Below, piece by piece: positions 1 to 8,305 of a stretch of 64,000 nt of DNA. The DNA is from Roseomonas gilardii. GTDB lineage: Bacteria > Pseudomonadota > Alphaproteobacteria > Acetobacterales > Acetobacteraceae. A program made the translations under genes and the position numbers. Every line of letters begins with the position of its first letter. Position 1 is the first letter of the stretch. The stretch lies in assembly GCF_001941945.1 (NCBI RefSeq), contig NZ_CP015583.1, forward strand, positions 4,054,501 through 4,118,500, given 5' to 3'. The notes beneath the pieces are model-generated. The model made no database searches and was not told where the DNA came from. It saw only the letters and a program-made list of their open reading frames with translations.

Positions 1-70
1 TGCCACGCCCCTCCCGGCGGCTTGATTCTCATGCCCTGAACGGCAAATTGACGGAGGCCCGGACGGTCCC

Positions 71-1402
71 ATGCTGACCAAACTGCTCCCGCTCGCGGAT
101 CTCGTGACGATCGCCGGCAGCCTGTTCCTCTTCTTCCGGTTGTCGCGCCAGGAGGCGAGGCCCGCCTGGGCCATGCCGCTCCTCTGCGCCATGGCGGCGC
201 TGGCCCTCTTCGCCATCTCGGAGCCCCGGCATCTCTTCGAGGACTTCCGGGTCGCCTACTACCTGGCCGGACAGGCCGTGCTGGACGGTCCCGCGGCGCT
301 GGGGCCGCAGATCGAGCGGGGCGTGGACGGCTTCGTGAACCTGCCCGTCGTGGCCTATCTCTTCACGCCCTTCGCCCTGTTGCCGGACAAGGCGGCGGCG
401 GTGCTGTTCACGCTGATCGGCCTCGCGGCCACGGCCGGCGCCTTCCTGCTGCTGGCCCGGCTCGCCGGGCTGCGCGGGACGGGCTTCTGGCTGCTGCTGC
501 TGCTCTTCGCCATCAACGGGCCGCTGCACAACAGCCTGAAGGAAGGCAACACCACCCATATCGTGCTGCTGCTGCTGGCCGCCGGGCTCTGGCTGCTGCG
601 CGGGCGGCGGGACGTGGCGGCGGGGCTGCTGCTCGGCTTCGCGGCGGTGATCAAGCTGCCGCTCATGCTCTTCGGCCTGTATTTCCTGCTGCGCCGGAAC
701 TGGGGCGCCACGGCCGGCTTCGCCGGCTTCTGCGGCGCGGCGGGGCTGCTCTCCCTCGCCATCTTCGGCTGGGAGATGCACTGGCACTGGCTGCAGCTCA
801 GCGTGCTCCAGTTCAGCAGCCACCCGCTTGGCGCCTTCAACGTGCAGTCCGTGGCGGGCTTCCTGGTGCGCCTCGCCGAAGGCCCGGCGGCGCTGATGGA
901 CTGGGAGACCCTGCGCACACCAGCGCCGTTGCAGCGGATGACCGGCACGGTGGCGGTCGGGCTGCTCTACCTGACCGCGCTGCTCGCCTGCGTGCGGGGC
1001 TCCGCCCAGGGAGCGCGGACGGGGGGAAGCCGTGGGCAGGACCTGGAATACGCGCTGGTGCTGGTGCTGGCCGTGGTCAGCAGCCCGCTCTCCTGGTCGC
1101 ACTACTATCTGCTGATGCTCCTGCCAGCGGCCTTCTTCCTGGCCCCCGGCTCCGCCCTCGCCGCCAGTCCGGCGCGCCGCGCGCTGGGCTGGGCGGCGAT
1201 CCTGCTGACGACGCCGGCGGTGCTGGTCATCGCCTTCGCGAATCCGGGGTTGATGGAAGCCTATGCGCGTTTCGGCGTCTCCTACCTCCTCTTCGGCGGG
1301 CTGCTGTGGTTCGGGCTGCTCGCCTGGAGCCGGGCACGCGCCGCCTCGCCCCAGGGCTTCGGCCTCGGCGGGCGGGCCACGCAGCCGCTGGCGGGTTCCT
1401 GA
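71..1402 (+). CDS. GT87/DUF2029 family integral membrane glycosyltransferase
   Basis: The 443-residue product is almost wholly hydrophobic, with roughly ten predicted membrane spans. An early soluble-facing loop contains an Asp-Phe pair (EDFRVAYYLAGQ, about residues 57-68), followed by a long loop with NLPVVAYLF. This is the layout of DUF2029/GT87 polyprenyl-phosphate-dependent mannosyltransferase-like proteins, in which an Asp in the first extracytoplasmic loop is thought to be catalytic. The family transfers sugars from lipid-linked donors on the outer face of the inner membrane. A GGAGG lies about 13 nt before the ATG, so the start is plausible but not strongly marked. The gene stands alone, with a convergent membrane-protein gene downstream. 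The acceptor is unknown; family assignment rests on overall pattern only. Confidence 0.75.
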   Translation: MLTKLLPLADLVTIAGSLFLFFRLSRQEARPAWAMPLLCAMAALALFAISEPRHLFEDFRVAYYLAGQAVLDGPAALGPQIERGVDGFVNLPVVAYLFTPFALLPDKAAAVLFTLIGLAATAGAFLLLARLAGLRGTGFWLLLLLFAINGPLHNSLKEGNTTHIVLLLLAAGLWLLRGRRDVAAGLLLGFAAVIKLPLMLFGLYFLLRRNWGATAGFAGFCGAAGLLSLAIFGWEMHWHWLQLSVLQFSSHPLGAFNVQSVAGFLVRLAEGPAALMDWETLRTPAPLQRMTGTVAVGLLYLTALLACVRGSAQGARTGGSRGQDLEYALVLVLAVVSSPLSWSHYYLLMLLPAAFFLAPGSALAASPARRALGWAAILLTTPAVLVIAFANPGLMEAYARFGVSYLLFGGLLWFGLLAWSRARAASPQGFGLGGRATQPLAGS

Positions 1403-1465
1403 CGCCAGGGCGGAGGGGCGTCTACGCCATCCTCCGCTCGCAGGGTGGCGCCGTCCCGCCGGCGC

Positions 1466-2299
1466 TCAGCGCGGGACGGGCCGGGAGCCGGCCCGCCGGT
1501 GCAAGCCCAGTCCGAGGGCCAGGGCCAGAAGGGGCAGGAGCGTCCAGAACAGCGTGACCACGACCAACGGCGTCGTGGCCTCCCACCGGACCAGCAGGAG
1601 CAGCGCCGGCGCCGTGGCAAGGCAGAAAGCCGCCCTGCCCATGGGCTGCGCCGCCCAGAGCCGGCGCAGACGCGTCCCCGCCCACCAGAAGGCCGCCGCG
1701 CTGGCGAGGTACAGGAGGATCGCCATCGATCCCTTGCCGATGGCGGAGCTCGTCAGCGGGAACAGGTACGTCACCATGACGATCTGAAGGGGAAGGGACA
1801 GGAAGGAGAGGAGCAGGACCAGCAGGAAGCGCCCCATCCGGGCAGCCCATCCCAGGGTCTCGCCGTCAGCCTCCGCCAGCGCGGGCGAGCCTGGCATGAG
1901 CGGCATGGACCGGTGCATTCCCAGGCCGAGGGCGAAAGCCCCGACGGGCATCGCCGCCAGGAACAGGGCGGCCAGGAATGCCGGAACATCCGCTTCCCCC
2001 GAGGCGGGCTGGATCACCGCCAGCACCATGGGGAACAGGTACTCGGCACGGCTGAGCGGCGCAGGGCCGCTGCGGCGCCGGATCGCCCGGCCGGCGCACC
2101 AGAGGACGCCTGCCGCCAGGAGATGCGCCAGAAGGAACAGCGCCACCCGCATGTCCGTGTCCATCCCGGCCGGGAGGGCAAGACCCAGGACCAGGCGCAG
2201 CAACAGCAGGGCGAGCATGCAGAGCCAGAGCGAGATCAGGGGAACCAGGCGCGACGCCCCGGCGGCCGGAAGCCAGGGCTCCTGTGTCATCGGCGACAT
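1466..2299 (-). CDS. uncharacterised integral membrane protein
   Basis: I do not recognise a family. From the chosen ATG at 2299 the product is 277 residues, with about seven to eight hydrophobic segments and short basic loops. The open frame continues upstream to 2581, but that extension is Pro/Arg/Ala-rich, non-hydrophobic and overlaps the start of the divergent kinase gene, so I exclude it. Another ATG three codons inside (2290) is possible; an AGGG sits upstream of the 2299 start. The gene is convergent with the GT87-like gene and divergent from the sensor kinase. The pattern of small membrane segments would suit a DUF-type multispan protein. Confidence 0.6.
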   Translation of the reverse strand: MSPMTQEPWLPAAGASRLVPLISLWLCMLALLLLRLVLGLALPAGMDTDMRVALFLLAHLLAAGVLWCAGRAIRRRSGPAPLSRAEYLFPMVLAVIQPASGEADVPAFLAALFLAAMPVGAFALGLGMHRSMPLMPGSPALAEADGETLGWAARMGRFLLVLLLSFLSLPLQIVMVTYLFPLTSSAIGKGSMAILLYLASAAAFWWAGTRLRRLWAAQPMGRAAFCLATAPALLLLVRWEATTPLVVVTLFWTLLPLLALALGLGLHRRAGSRPVPR

Positions 2300-2520
2300 G
2301 GCGATCTGCTTTTCCCTAAGGTGGCCCGGCCACGCCGGACGGCCACGGAGGTTCCCCCGATGGCTGAATCCTTGCGCTCCCGCAAGACATCGGCCCGGGG
2401 GCATGCAGCCCGCGGCCTCCCGGCGCGTTCCGCGCCAACACGGCCAGGACGAAGCCGGCGGGCGGATCGGCATGTGCGGCGGGGCCGTGCCTTTCCGCGG
2501 GGAACAGAGGGGGCAGGGCC

Positions 2521-4923
2521 ATGCCGGAACAGCGGGGGCCGGAACAGCGAGGGCCGGAACAGCGCGGAGCGAGCACGCCATGGGTGGCCGGGAGCGGCGG
2601 CGCCTCGCTGCGCAACGCCTTCCGCAACCTCGCCGACGCGATTCCGCAACTGGCCTGGATCGCCACGCCCGATGGCGACATCCACTGGTACAATCGCCGC
2701 TGGTACGAATACACCGGCCGCAGCTTCGCTGAGATGCGCGGCCAGGGCTGGCGCGCGCTGCACCACCCGGACCACCTGGACCGCGTGGTCGCGCGTTTCC
2801 AGGCCGCGCTGGAAAGCGGCGAGGAATGGGAGGACACCTTCCCGCTGCGCCGGCACGACGGCACCTATCGCTGGTTCCTGTCCCGCGCCCTGCCGCTGCG
2901 CGACGCGGGCGGACGGATCATCCAGTGGAGCGGCACCAACACCGACGTGACCGAACATCGCGACGCCCTGGACAGGCTGCGGCGGAGCGAGGAGCGTTTC
3001 CGCACGCTGATGGATGCCTCCTCCGCCATCATCTGGACCACCCCGGGCTCCGGCGAGTTCGAGGCGCCGCAGCCGCGCTGGATGCAGTTCACCGGCCAGT
3101 CCTGGGAGGAGCATCGCGGCTGGGGCTGGCTGGAGGCCATCCATCCCGAGGACCGCGGCCGCACCGCGGAGATCTGGGGCCATGCCAAGGAAACGCGCGG
3201 CCTCTATGCCATGGAGCACCGGGTCCGCCGCTGGGACGGCACCTGGCGCCACATGGAGGTGCGCGCGGCCCCGGTGCTGGCGCGCGACGGGTCGTTGCGG
3301 GAATGGGTGGGCTCGCACACCGATATCACCGACCGCAAGCGGGCGGAGGAGGAGCTGGAGCAGGCGCGCGACGCGGCCGAGGCCGCCAACCGCGCCAAGA
3401 GCCAGTTCATCGCCAACATGAGCCACGAGCTGCGCACGCCTCTGTCCGCCGTGATCGGCTACAGCGAGATGCTGGCGGAGGAGGTGGAGGATCTGGGCGA
3501 AGCGCATCTCCTGGCCGACCTGCGCAAGATCGAAAGCAATGCCCGGCACCTGCTGGGCCTGATCAACGACGTGCTGGACCTGTCGAAGATCGAGGCCGGG
3601 CGCATGACCGTCTCGGTCGGGAGCTTCGATGTCGCCGCCCTGCTCACGGAGACGGCGGAGGCGGTGCGGCCGCTGGTGGCGCGGCGGGGCAACACGCTGT
3701 CGCTGCGGCTGGAGGAGCCGCTCGGCGCGATGGAGTCGGACCAGACCAAGATCCGCCAGTGCCTGCTGAACCTGCTGGGCAACGCCGCCAAGTTCACCGG
3801 GGAGGGCCGGATCACCCTGTCCGCGCGGCGCGAGGCGGCGGAAGGGCGCGACTGGCTGGTCTTCCAGGTCGGCGATACCGGCATCGGCATGAGCGCGGAG
3901 CAGCTTTCCCGGCTCTTCCAGCGCTTCACCCAGGCCGACGAATCCACCACGCGGCAGTTCGGCGGCACCGGCCTCGGCCTTTCCATCACCCGCGCCTTCT
4001 GCCGGGAGCTGGGCGGCGAGGTGAGCGCCGAGAGCACCGCCGGGGAAGGCTCGGTCTTCACCATGCGTCTGCCGGCCCGCTTCCAGGCGGCGGCACAGGC
4101 CGAGGCCGAGATGGCGGAGGCGCCCCCGGCGGGACAGGAGGGGCGCATCGTGCTGGTGGTGGATGACGACCCCGCCGCGCGGGAGCTGATGACGCGCTTC
4201 CTGGAGCGGGAAGGCTTCCAGGTGCGCTGCGCGGGCGACGGGCGCTCCGGCCTGGCCCTGGCGCGGGCGCTGAAGCCGCGCGCCGTGCTGCTGGATGTCG
4301 AGATGCCGCAGATGGACGGCTGGTCGGTGCTGCATGCCATCCGCAGCGACCCGTCGCTGTCCGGCGTGCCGGTGGTGATGGCCTCCGTGGTGAACGAGAA
4401 GGGGCTTGGCCATGCGCTGGGCGCCACCGACTACCTGACCAAGCCCATCGCCTGGGAACGGCTGCGCCGGGTCATGGAACGCTTCCGCCCCCCGGCGGTG
4501 GAGGGCGGCGAGGTGCTGATCGTGGACGACGATGCCGGGGCGCGGGGCATGCTCCGCACCATGCTGCAACGCGACGGCTGGCGCGTGGCCGAGGCCGGCG
4601 ACGGCCGCGAGGGGCTGGAGCTGGCGGCCCGCTCCCTGCCCTCCCTCGTGCTGCTGGACCTGATGATGCCGGGGATGGACGGCTTCGGCTTCCTGGAAGG
4701 GCTGCGCCGCCGGCCGGAGGGGGCGGAGGTGCCGGTGATCGTGCTGACCGCCAAGGACGTGACGCCGGAGGAGCGCGCCTGGCTCGGCCACCGGGCGGAG
4801 CGGCTGATCCTGAAGGGCAGTGTCAGCCTGAACGAGCTGGCGCATGAGGTGCGGGATCTGGTGCCCGCGCCGGAGGAGAACGGCCGGGAGCGGCCGCCAC
4901 CGGGTGCGGGGGGCCCCGCATGA
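2521..4923 (+). CDS. hybrid sensor histidine kinase (PAS-PAS-HisKA-HATPase-REC-REC)
   Basis: An 800-residue soluble hybrid kinase. Two PAS folds span about residues 33-147 and 155-273, each ending in the PAC-type signatures GTNTDVTEH and SHTDITDRK. HisKA carries the H-box SHELRTPL with phospho-acceptor His302. The HATPase domain has the N-box around Asn421 (LLNLLGNAAKF), the G1 motif DTGIGM and the G2 motif GGTGLGLSI. Two C-terminal receiver domains follow, with phospho-acceptors Asp592 (LLDVEMP) and Asp713 (LLDLMMP). No membrane segment is visible, so it senses a cytoplasmic or redox signal. The first 16 residues come from three 15-bp tandem repeats. It overlaps the next receiver gene by ATGA, so the two are co-translated. 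The input signal is unknown. Confidence 0.93.
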   Translation: MPEQRGPEQRGPEQRGASTPWVAGSGGASLRNAFRNLADAIPQLAWIATPDGDIHWYNRRWYEYTGRSFAEMRGQGWRALHHPDHLDRVVARFQAALESGEEWEDTFPLRRHDGTYRWFLSRALPLRDAGGRIIQWSGTNTDVTEHRDALDRLRRSEERFRTLMDASSAIIWTTPGSGEFEAPQPRWMQFTGQSWEEHRGWGWLEAIHPEDRGRTAEIWGHAKETRGLYAMEHRVRRWDGTWRHMEVRAAPVLARDGSLREWVGSHTDITDRKRAEEELEQARDAAEAANRAKSQFIANMSHELRTPLSAVIGYSEMLAEEVEDLGEAHLLADLRKIESNARHLLGLINDVLDLSKIEAGRMTVSVGSFDVAALLTETAEAVRPLVARRGNTLSLRLEEPLGAMESDQTKIRQCLLNLLGNAAKFTGEGRITLSARREAAEGRDWLVFQVGDTGIGMSAEQLSRLFQRFTQADESTTRQFGGTGLGLSITRAFCRELGGEVSAESTAGEGSVFTMRLPARFQAAAQAEAEMAEAPPAGQEGRIVLVVDDDPAARELMTRFLEREGFQVRCAGDGRSGLALARALKPRAVLLDVEMPQMDGWSVLHAIRSDPSLSGVPVVMASVVNEKGLGHALGATDYLTKPIAWERLRRVMERFRPPAVEGGEVLIVDDDAGARGMLRTMLQRDGWRVAEAGDGREGLELAARSLPSLVLLDLMMPGMDGFGFLEGLRRRPEGAEVPVIVLTAKDVTPEERAWLGHRAERLILKGSVSLNELAHEVRDLVPAPEENGRERPPPGAGGPA
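2524..2568 (+). repeat. 15-bp tandem repeat x3 at the start of the kinase gene
   Basis: Three consecutive 15-bp units of the form CCGGAACAGCGNGGN start directly after the ATG and encode GPEQR-type repeats. The unit length is a multiple of three, so copy-number change would keep the frame. Confidence 0.85.
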
Positions 4924-5300
4924 CGCGCATCCTGCTGGTCGAGGACCACGAGGAGATCTGGGATTTCCTGTCGCGCCGGCTGCGCCGCCGTGGCCATGAG
5001 GTCCTGCTGGCCATGGACGGGGAGGCGGCGGTGGAGATGGCGCGGCGGGAATGCCCCGACATCGTGCTGCTCGACATGAACCTGCCGGTGATGGATGGCT
5101 GGACCGCCGCGGGGCTGATCAAGGCGGGGACGCCGCCGGGCGGCGCCATCCCGATCATCGCCCTGACCGCCCACGCCATGGCCGGGGACCGGGAAAGGAC
5201 GCTGGCGGCGGGCTGCGACGACTATCACCCCAAGCCGGTGGATTTCACTCGCCTGCTGCAGCAGATCGAGGCCCTGACGGGTGCGCCAGGGACCAGGTGA
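4920..5300 (+). CDS. single-domain response regulator (CheY-like)
   Basis: A 126-residue stand-alone receiver domain with the acidic pocket near Glu8/Asp9, phospho-acceptor Asp52 (LLDMNLPVMDG), switch Thr83 and conserved Lys105 (HPKPVD). All residues needed for phosphorylation are present, and there is no output domain. Its start overlaps the stop of the upstream hybrid kinase (ATGA), so it is very probably the kinase's diffusible partner, acting by protein-protein contact or as a phosphate sink. Such REC-only proteins following hybrid kinases with two REC domains often work as final acceptors of a phosphorelay; that role is inferred. Confidence 0.92.
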   Translation: MTRILLVEDHEEIWDFLSRRLRRRGHEVLLAMDGEAAVEMARRECPDIVLLDMNLPVMDGWTAAGLIKAGTPPGGAIPIIALTAHAMAGDRERTLAAGCDDYHPKPVDFTRLLQQIEALTGAPGTR

Positions 5301-5435
5301 CAGGATCAGGGGACAGGTGATGGGGTCCGGGTAACGGGGCTGTCTTCCTGCCAGGACCGCGCGCCGGCGATGGTGCCGGCCTTTCCGGGGGCCGGCATGG
5401 CCGGAAGCGGTGTTCCTTCCGCAGCTCCGGCGGCC

Positions 5436-5465
5436 GGTCCGCCGCCTCTGGCCGGGCGGCGGACC
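5436..5465. terminator. hairpin between convergent genes
   Basis: A perfect 10-bp stem (GGTCCGCCGC/GCGGCGGACC) with a 10-nt loop lies between the convergent receiver and carboxylesterase genes. It has no U-tract, so termination is a guess. The rest of 5301-5522 holds nothing I can name. Confidence 0.4.
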
Positions 5466-5522
5466 AAGGGCCTGGCGGCGCATCCGGCGGGGTAGCTCGT
5501 CGGGGAGCCGGTCCGGGCGTGT

Positions 5523-6179
5523 TCAGAGGCCGGCCAGCCAGGACCGTGCCAGGGACAGGTCCATCTGTGACAGGCCGTGCCCCGCCGGCAGGGGATGATA
5601 CGTGACCTCGGCCCCCGCCTGGCGCAGCCGCGCCGCCAGCCCCTCGCTGTTCGCGGCGGGCACGATGGGATCGGCCGTGCCGGACAGCAGCAGGACCGGT
5701 GTGCCGGCCAGCCCCGGCGGCGGGACCGGCTCCTCCTCCCGGAAGGGCTGCATGGCCCGCAGCAGCACCGCGCCCCGCAACAGGCCCGGATGGCGCAGGA
5801 GCAGCGCCGCGGCGATGTTGGCGCCGTTGGAAAAGCCCAGGGCCACCGGTGCCTCCAGCCCGTAGGCCTCCCGCGCACCACGGATGAAGGCGGCGAGTTC
5901 GTCGGTGCGATGGCGCAGGTCCGCCTCGTCGAAGACGCCCTCCGCCAGCCGCCGGAAGAAGCGCGGCATGCCGTTCTCCAGCACCTGCCCGCGCGGCGAG
6001 AGCAGGGCGGAACCCGGCGCCGCCGCCTCGCCCAGCGGCAGCAGGTCGTCCTCGTCGCCGCCGGTGCCGTGCAGCAGCAGAAGCGGCGGACGGCCCGGCC
6101 GCGTGGCCGGCCGGAACCGGTGGCGGAAGCCCAGCCGGGCGTCGTGGCCCGTCCTGGTATCGGTCTCGGTGCTGCTCAT
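5523..6179 (-). CDS. alpha/beta-hydrolase, MhqD-like carboxylesterase
   Basis: A 218-residue soluble alpha/beta hydrolase. The oxyanion strand appears as LLLLHGTGGDEDD, the nucleophile elbow as GFSNGAN (Ser about 117), the acid as SGTADPIVP and the catalytic His as GHGLSQ near the C-terminus. This order and length match the phospholipase/carboxylesterase family, including MhqD. It lies 71 bp downstream of a ring-cleaving dioxygenase on the same strand, and the MhqO/MhqD pairing is known from hydroquinone and electrophile detoxification. It probably hydrolyses an ester or lactone produced after ring cleavage; the substrate is inferred from the neighbour only. Confidence 0.85.
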   Translation of the reverse strand: MSSTETDTRTGHDARLGFRHRFRPATRPGRPPLLLLHGTGGDEDDLLPLGEAAAPGSALLSPRGQVLENGMPRFFRRLAEGVFDEADLRHRTDELAAFIRGAREAYGLEAPVALGFSNGANIAAALLLRHPGLLRGAVLLRAMQPFREEEPVPPPGLAGTPVLLLSGTADPIVPAANSEGLAARLRQAGAEVTYHPLPAGHGLSQMDLSLARSWLAGL

Positions 6180-6250
6180 GCGGCTGTCTCCTTTCGTGTC
6201 ACTCTCCTGCCGGGGGCGGCACGCCCCCGGCAGGAGCGCACCGCCAGGGG

Positions 6251-7174
6251 TCAGGCCAAAGCGGGCAGCGCGGCCTCGATCGCCGCCCGGTGCGGCCGCA
6301 GGAAGGCCGGCAGTTGCAAGCCCGCGCCCAGGGCCTCCGGTGGCTCGTCCACCGCGAAGCCGGGGATGTCGGTCGCGATCTCGAAGAGCACGCCGCCCGG
6401 CTCGCGGAAGTAGACGGACCGGAAGTAGTCGCGGTCCTTCTGCTCCGTGGTTCGGATGCCGTGGTTCTCCGTGAGCCGCCGCGCCATCTCCATCTCCGCC
6501 GCGTCGTCGGCGGCGCGGAAGGCCAGGTGATGCACCGAGCCGCGCCCGAGCCGCGCCGGCAGGAAGCCGCCGACGCCCTGCAGGTCCACGATCCCGCCCA
6601 GCGCCGTGCCTTCGGCGCGGTAGCGCACGGTGTCGCCCTCGCGCCCCGCCTCGGCGAAGCCGAAGACGTCGGCGAGGATGGCACCCGTTGCCTCGGTGCG
6701 GTCCAGCATCAGCCGCACGCTGTGGAAGCCGCGGATCGCCACCTCGGCCGGGATCCCGTCGGCACTCCAGGCGGCCTCGGCTTCGATGCCGGGCAGTCCC
6801 ACCAGAGCGAGGCGCATGCCGTCCGGATCGCGGAAGCGCAGCAGCGTCTCGCCGAAGGCCTCCGCGCGCTCCACGCCATGCGGCGTCAGGCGCTGCGTCC
6901 AGTAGCCGATCGCGCCCTGCGGCACGCGGAACACCGTCTCCTGCAGCTCACCGATCCCGGCGCGGCCGGGGGCGGCGTTCTCCCAGGGGAAGAAGGTCAG
7001 GATGGTGCCAGGGCTGCCGGCCTCGTCGCCGTAGTAGAAATGGTAGGCGCCAGGGTCGTCGAAGTTCACCGTCTTCTTCACCAGCCGCAGCCCGAGGGTG
7101 CGCGTGTAGAAGTCGAGGTTCCGCTGCGCCTTGCCGGCGATGGCGGTCACATGATGGATGCCGTTGCGGGCCAT
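6251..7174 (-). CDS. VOC-family ring-cleaving dioxygenase (MhqO-like)
   Basis: A 307-residue protein with two vicinal-oxygen-chelate modules. The first opens with GIHHVTAIAG (metal-ligand candidate His7 or His8) and NLDFYTRTLGLRLVKKTVNFDD; the second begins with FHSVRLML. VHHLAFR and REPGGVLFEIATD provide the further His and Glu ligand candidates. This is the classic pattern of MhqO/MhqA (glyoxalase/bleomycin-resistance fold) dioxygenases that use Fe(II) to open hydroquinone-type rings. A carboxylesterase follows on the same strand and a LysR regulator is divergent 155 bp away, which suggests quinone- or catechol-responsive expression. The exact substrate cannot be read from the sequence. Confidence 0.88.
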   Translation of the reverse strand: MARNGIHHVTAIAGKAQRNLDFYTRTLGLRLVKKTVNFDDPGAYHFYYGDEAGSPGTILTFFPWENAAPGRAGIGELQETVFRVPQGAIGYWTQRLTPHGVERAEAFGETLLRFRDPDGMRLALVGLPGIEAEAAWSADGIPAEVAIRGFHSVRLMLDRTEATGAILADVFGFAEAGREGDTVRYRAEGTALGGIVDLQGVGGFLPARLGRGSVHHLAFRAADDAAEMEMARRLTENHGIRTTEQKDRDYFRSVYFREPGGVLFEIATDIPGFAVDEPPEALGAGLQLPAFLRPHRAAIEAALPALA

Positions 7175-7249
7175 GGAAGTTCCTCCAGGCGGGTTTCACT
7201 GTCGGTCCTGCATATGGGCAATGGTCGCATCCATTCCACCGGAAACGGA

Positions 7250-7263
7250 TTGCACCAACGCAA
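7250..7263. promoter_or_regulatory. candidate LysR operator (TTGC-N6-GCAA)
   Basis: The divergent spacer between the dioxygenase and the LysR gene holds a dyad TTGC-N6-GCAA that satisfies the T-N11-A rule for LysR binding boxes. It is the best dyad I see in this 155-bp spacer. Function is inferred from position. Confidence 0.45.
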
Positions 7264-7329
7264 TGCGAACCGTGCGATAAGGCACGCCCCTTCCGGTGGG
7301 CCGTACGGGATGCGAGGCTGCGGCGCATC

Positions 7330-8283
7330 GTGACCGATGCTCCCCGCTCCACCCCTGCCCTCGCCTGGGACGACTTCCGGCTGATCCAGGCGGTGGCGGA
7401 AACGCGGGCGTTGCCGGCGGCGGCGGCGCGGCTCGGGGTAGCGCATTCCACCGTCTTCCGCCGCCTGCGGCAGATCGAGGAGATGCTGGGCTATCCGCTC
7501 TTCGAGCGGCACCGGGGCGGCTATGCCCCGACGGCGGCGGGGGAGGAGATGGCCGCCCTGGCCGGGCGGGTGGAGGAGGACATCACCACCGTCACCCGCC
7601 GCCTCGCCGGGCAGGCGCCGGGCCCCGCCGGCGAGGTGCGCCTGGCCACCAGCGACAGCCTGCTGGCCGACCTGCTGATGCCGATGCTGGCGCGCTTCCG
7701 CGCCGCCTGCCCCGATGTGCGGCTGGACCTCGTCACCGGCAATGCCGCCGCCAACCTGTCGCGCCGGGATGCCGATGTCGCGCTGCGGGCGGGCGATTCG
7801 CCGCCGGACACGCTGGTCGGGCGCCGCGTGGCGCGGATCGCCTGGGCGCTCTACGAGGCCGCCGCCACGGCGCCCGTTCCGGAGGCCGATCCGATGGGAC
7901 GGGACTGGGTCTGCCTCGGCGACAACCTCGCCGCGCTGAAGGTGACGCGCTTCGCCCGGGAACGCGTGCCGGCGGCCCGGCTGGCGGCGCGGTTCGACGG
8001 GGTGCTGGCCCTGGCCGATGCCGTCGAATCGGGGCTGGGGATCGGGCACCTGCCCTGTTTCGTGGGGGATGGCCGGCCGGGCCTGCGCCGCCTGGCACCA
8101 CCGGAGCCGGATTTCGCCGCCGATCTCTGGCTGCTCACCCATCCGGACCTGCGGCACCTGCCGCGCATCCGCGCCGTGACGGATTTCCTGGCCGACGCCA
8201 TCGCGGCGCGGCGTGCGATCATCGAGGGGGAGGCGGGCCGGGGCGCCACGGCATTTGGCCGTGGCGATGCCGGGCGGGTATGA
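7330..8283 (+). CDS. LysR-family transcriptional regulator
   Basis: From a GTG start at 7330 the product is 317 residues. The N-terminal winged helix-turn-helix is seen as [41 protein letters not shown] followed by LFERHRGGYAPTAAGEE, which is diagnostic for LysR. The rest is a periplasmic-binding-protein-like effector domain starting at GEVRLATSDS. The reading frame is open well upstream, but that stretch lies antisense to the dioxygenase gene and has no LysR similarity; a GAGG about 13 nt before the GTG supports the start. It is divergent from the MhqO/MhqD-like pair and is the likely regulator of that pair. The inducer is unknown, possibly a quinone or aromatic. Confidence 0.87.
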   Translation: MTDAPRSTPALAWDDFRLIQAVAETRALPAAAARLGVAHSTVFRRLRQIEEMLGYPLFERHRGGYAPTAAGEEMAALAGRVEEDITTVTRRLAGQAPGPAGEVRLATSDSLLADLLMPMLARFRAACPDVRLDLVTGNAAANLSRRDADVALRAGDSPPDTLVGRRVARIAWALYEAAATAPVPEADPMGRDWVCLGDNLAALKVTRFARERVPAARLAARFDGVLALADAVESGLGIGHLPCFVGDGRPGLRRLAPPEPDFAADLWLLTHPDLRHLPRIRAVTDFLADAIAARRAIIEGEAGRGATAFGRGDAGRV

Positions 8284-8305
8284 AGGGATTCGCAGGAGCG
8301 TCCCC

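Noticed and set aside
2287-4845. An 852-codon open frame antisense to the sensor kinase
   Set aside because: Gln/Arg/Pro/His-rich composition with no domain; it is a mirror effect of GC-biased third codon positions in the real gene.
6688-7329. N-terminal extension of the LysR gene upstream of 7330
   Set aside because: The extension is antisense to the dioxygenase and lacks any LysR similarity; the helix-turn-helix begins right after the GTG.
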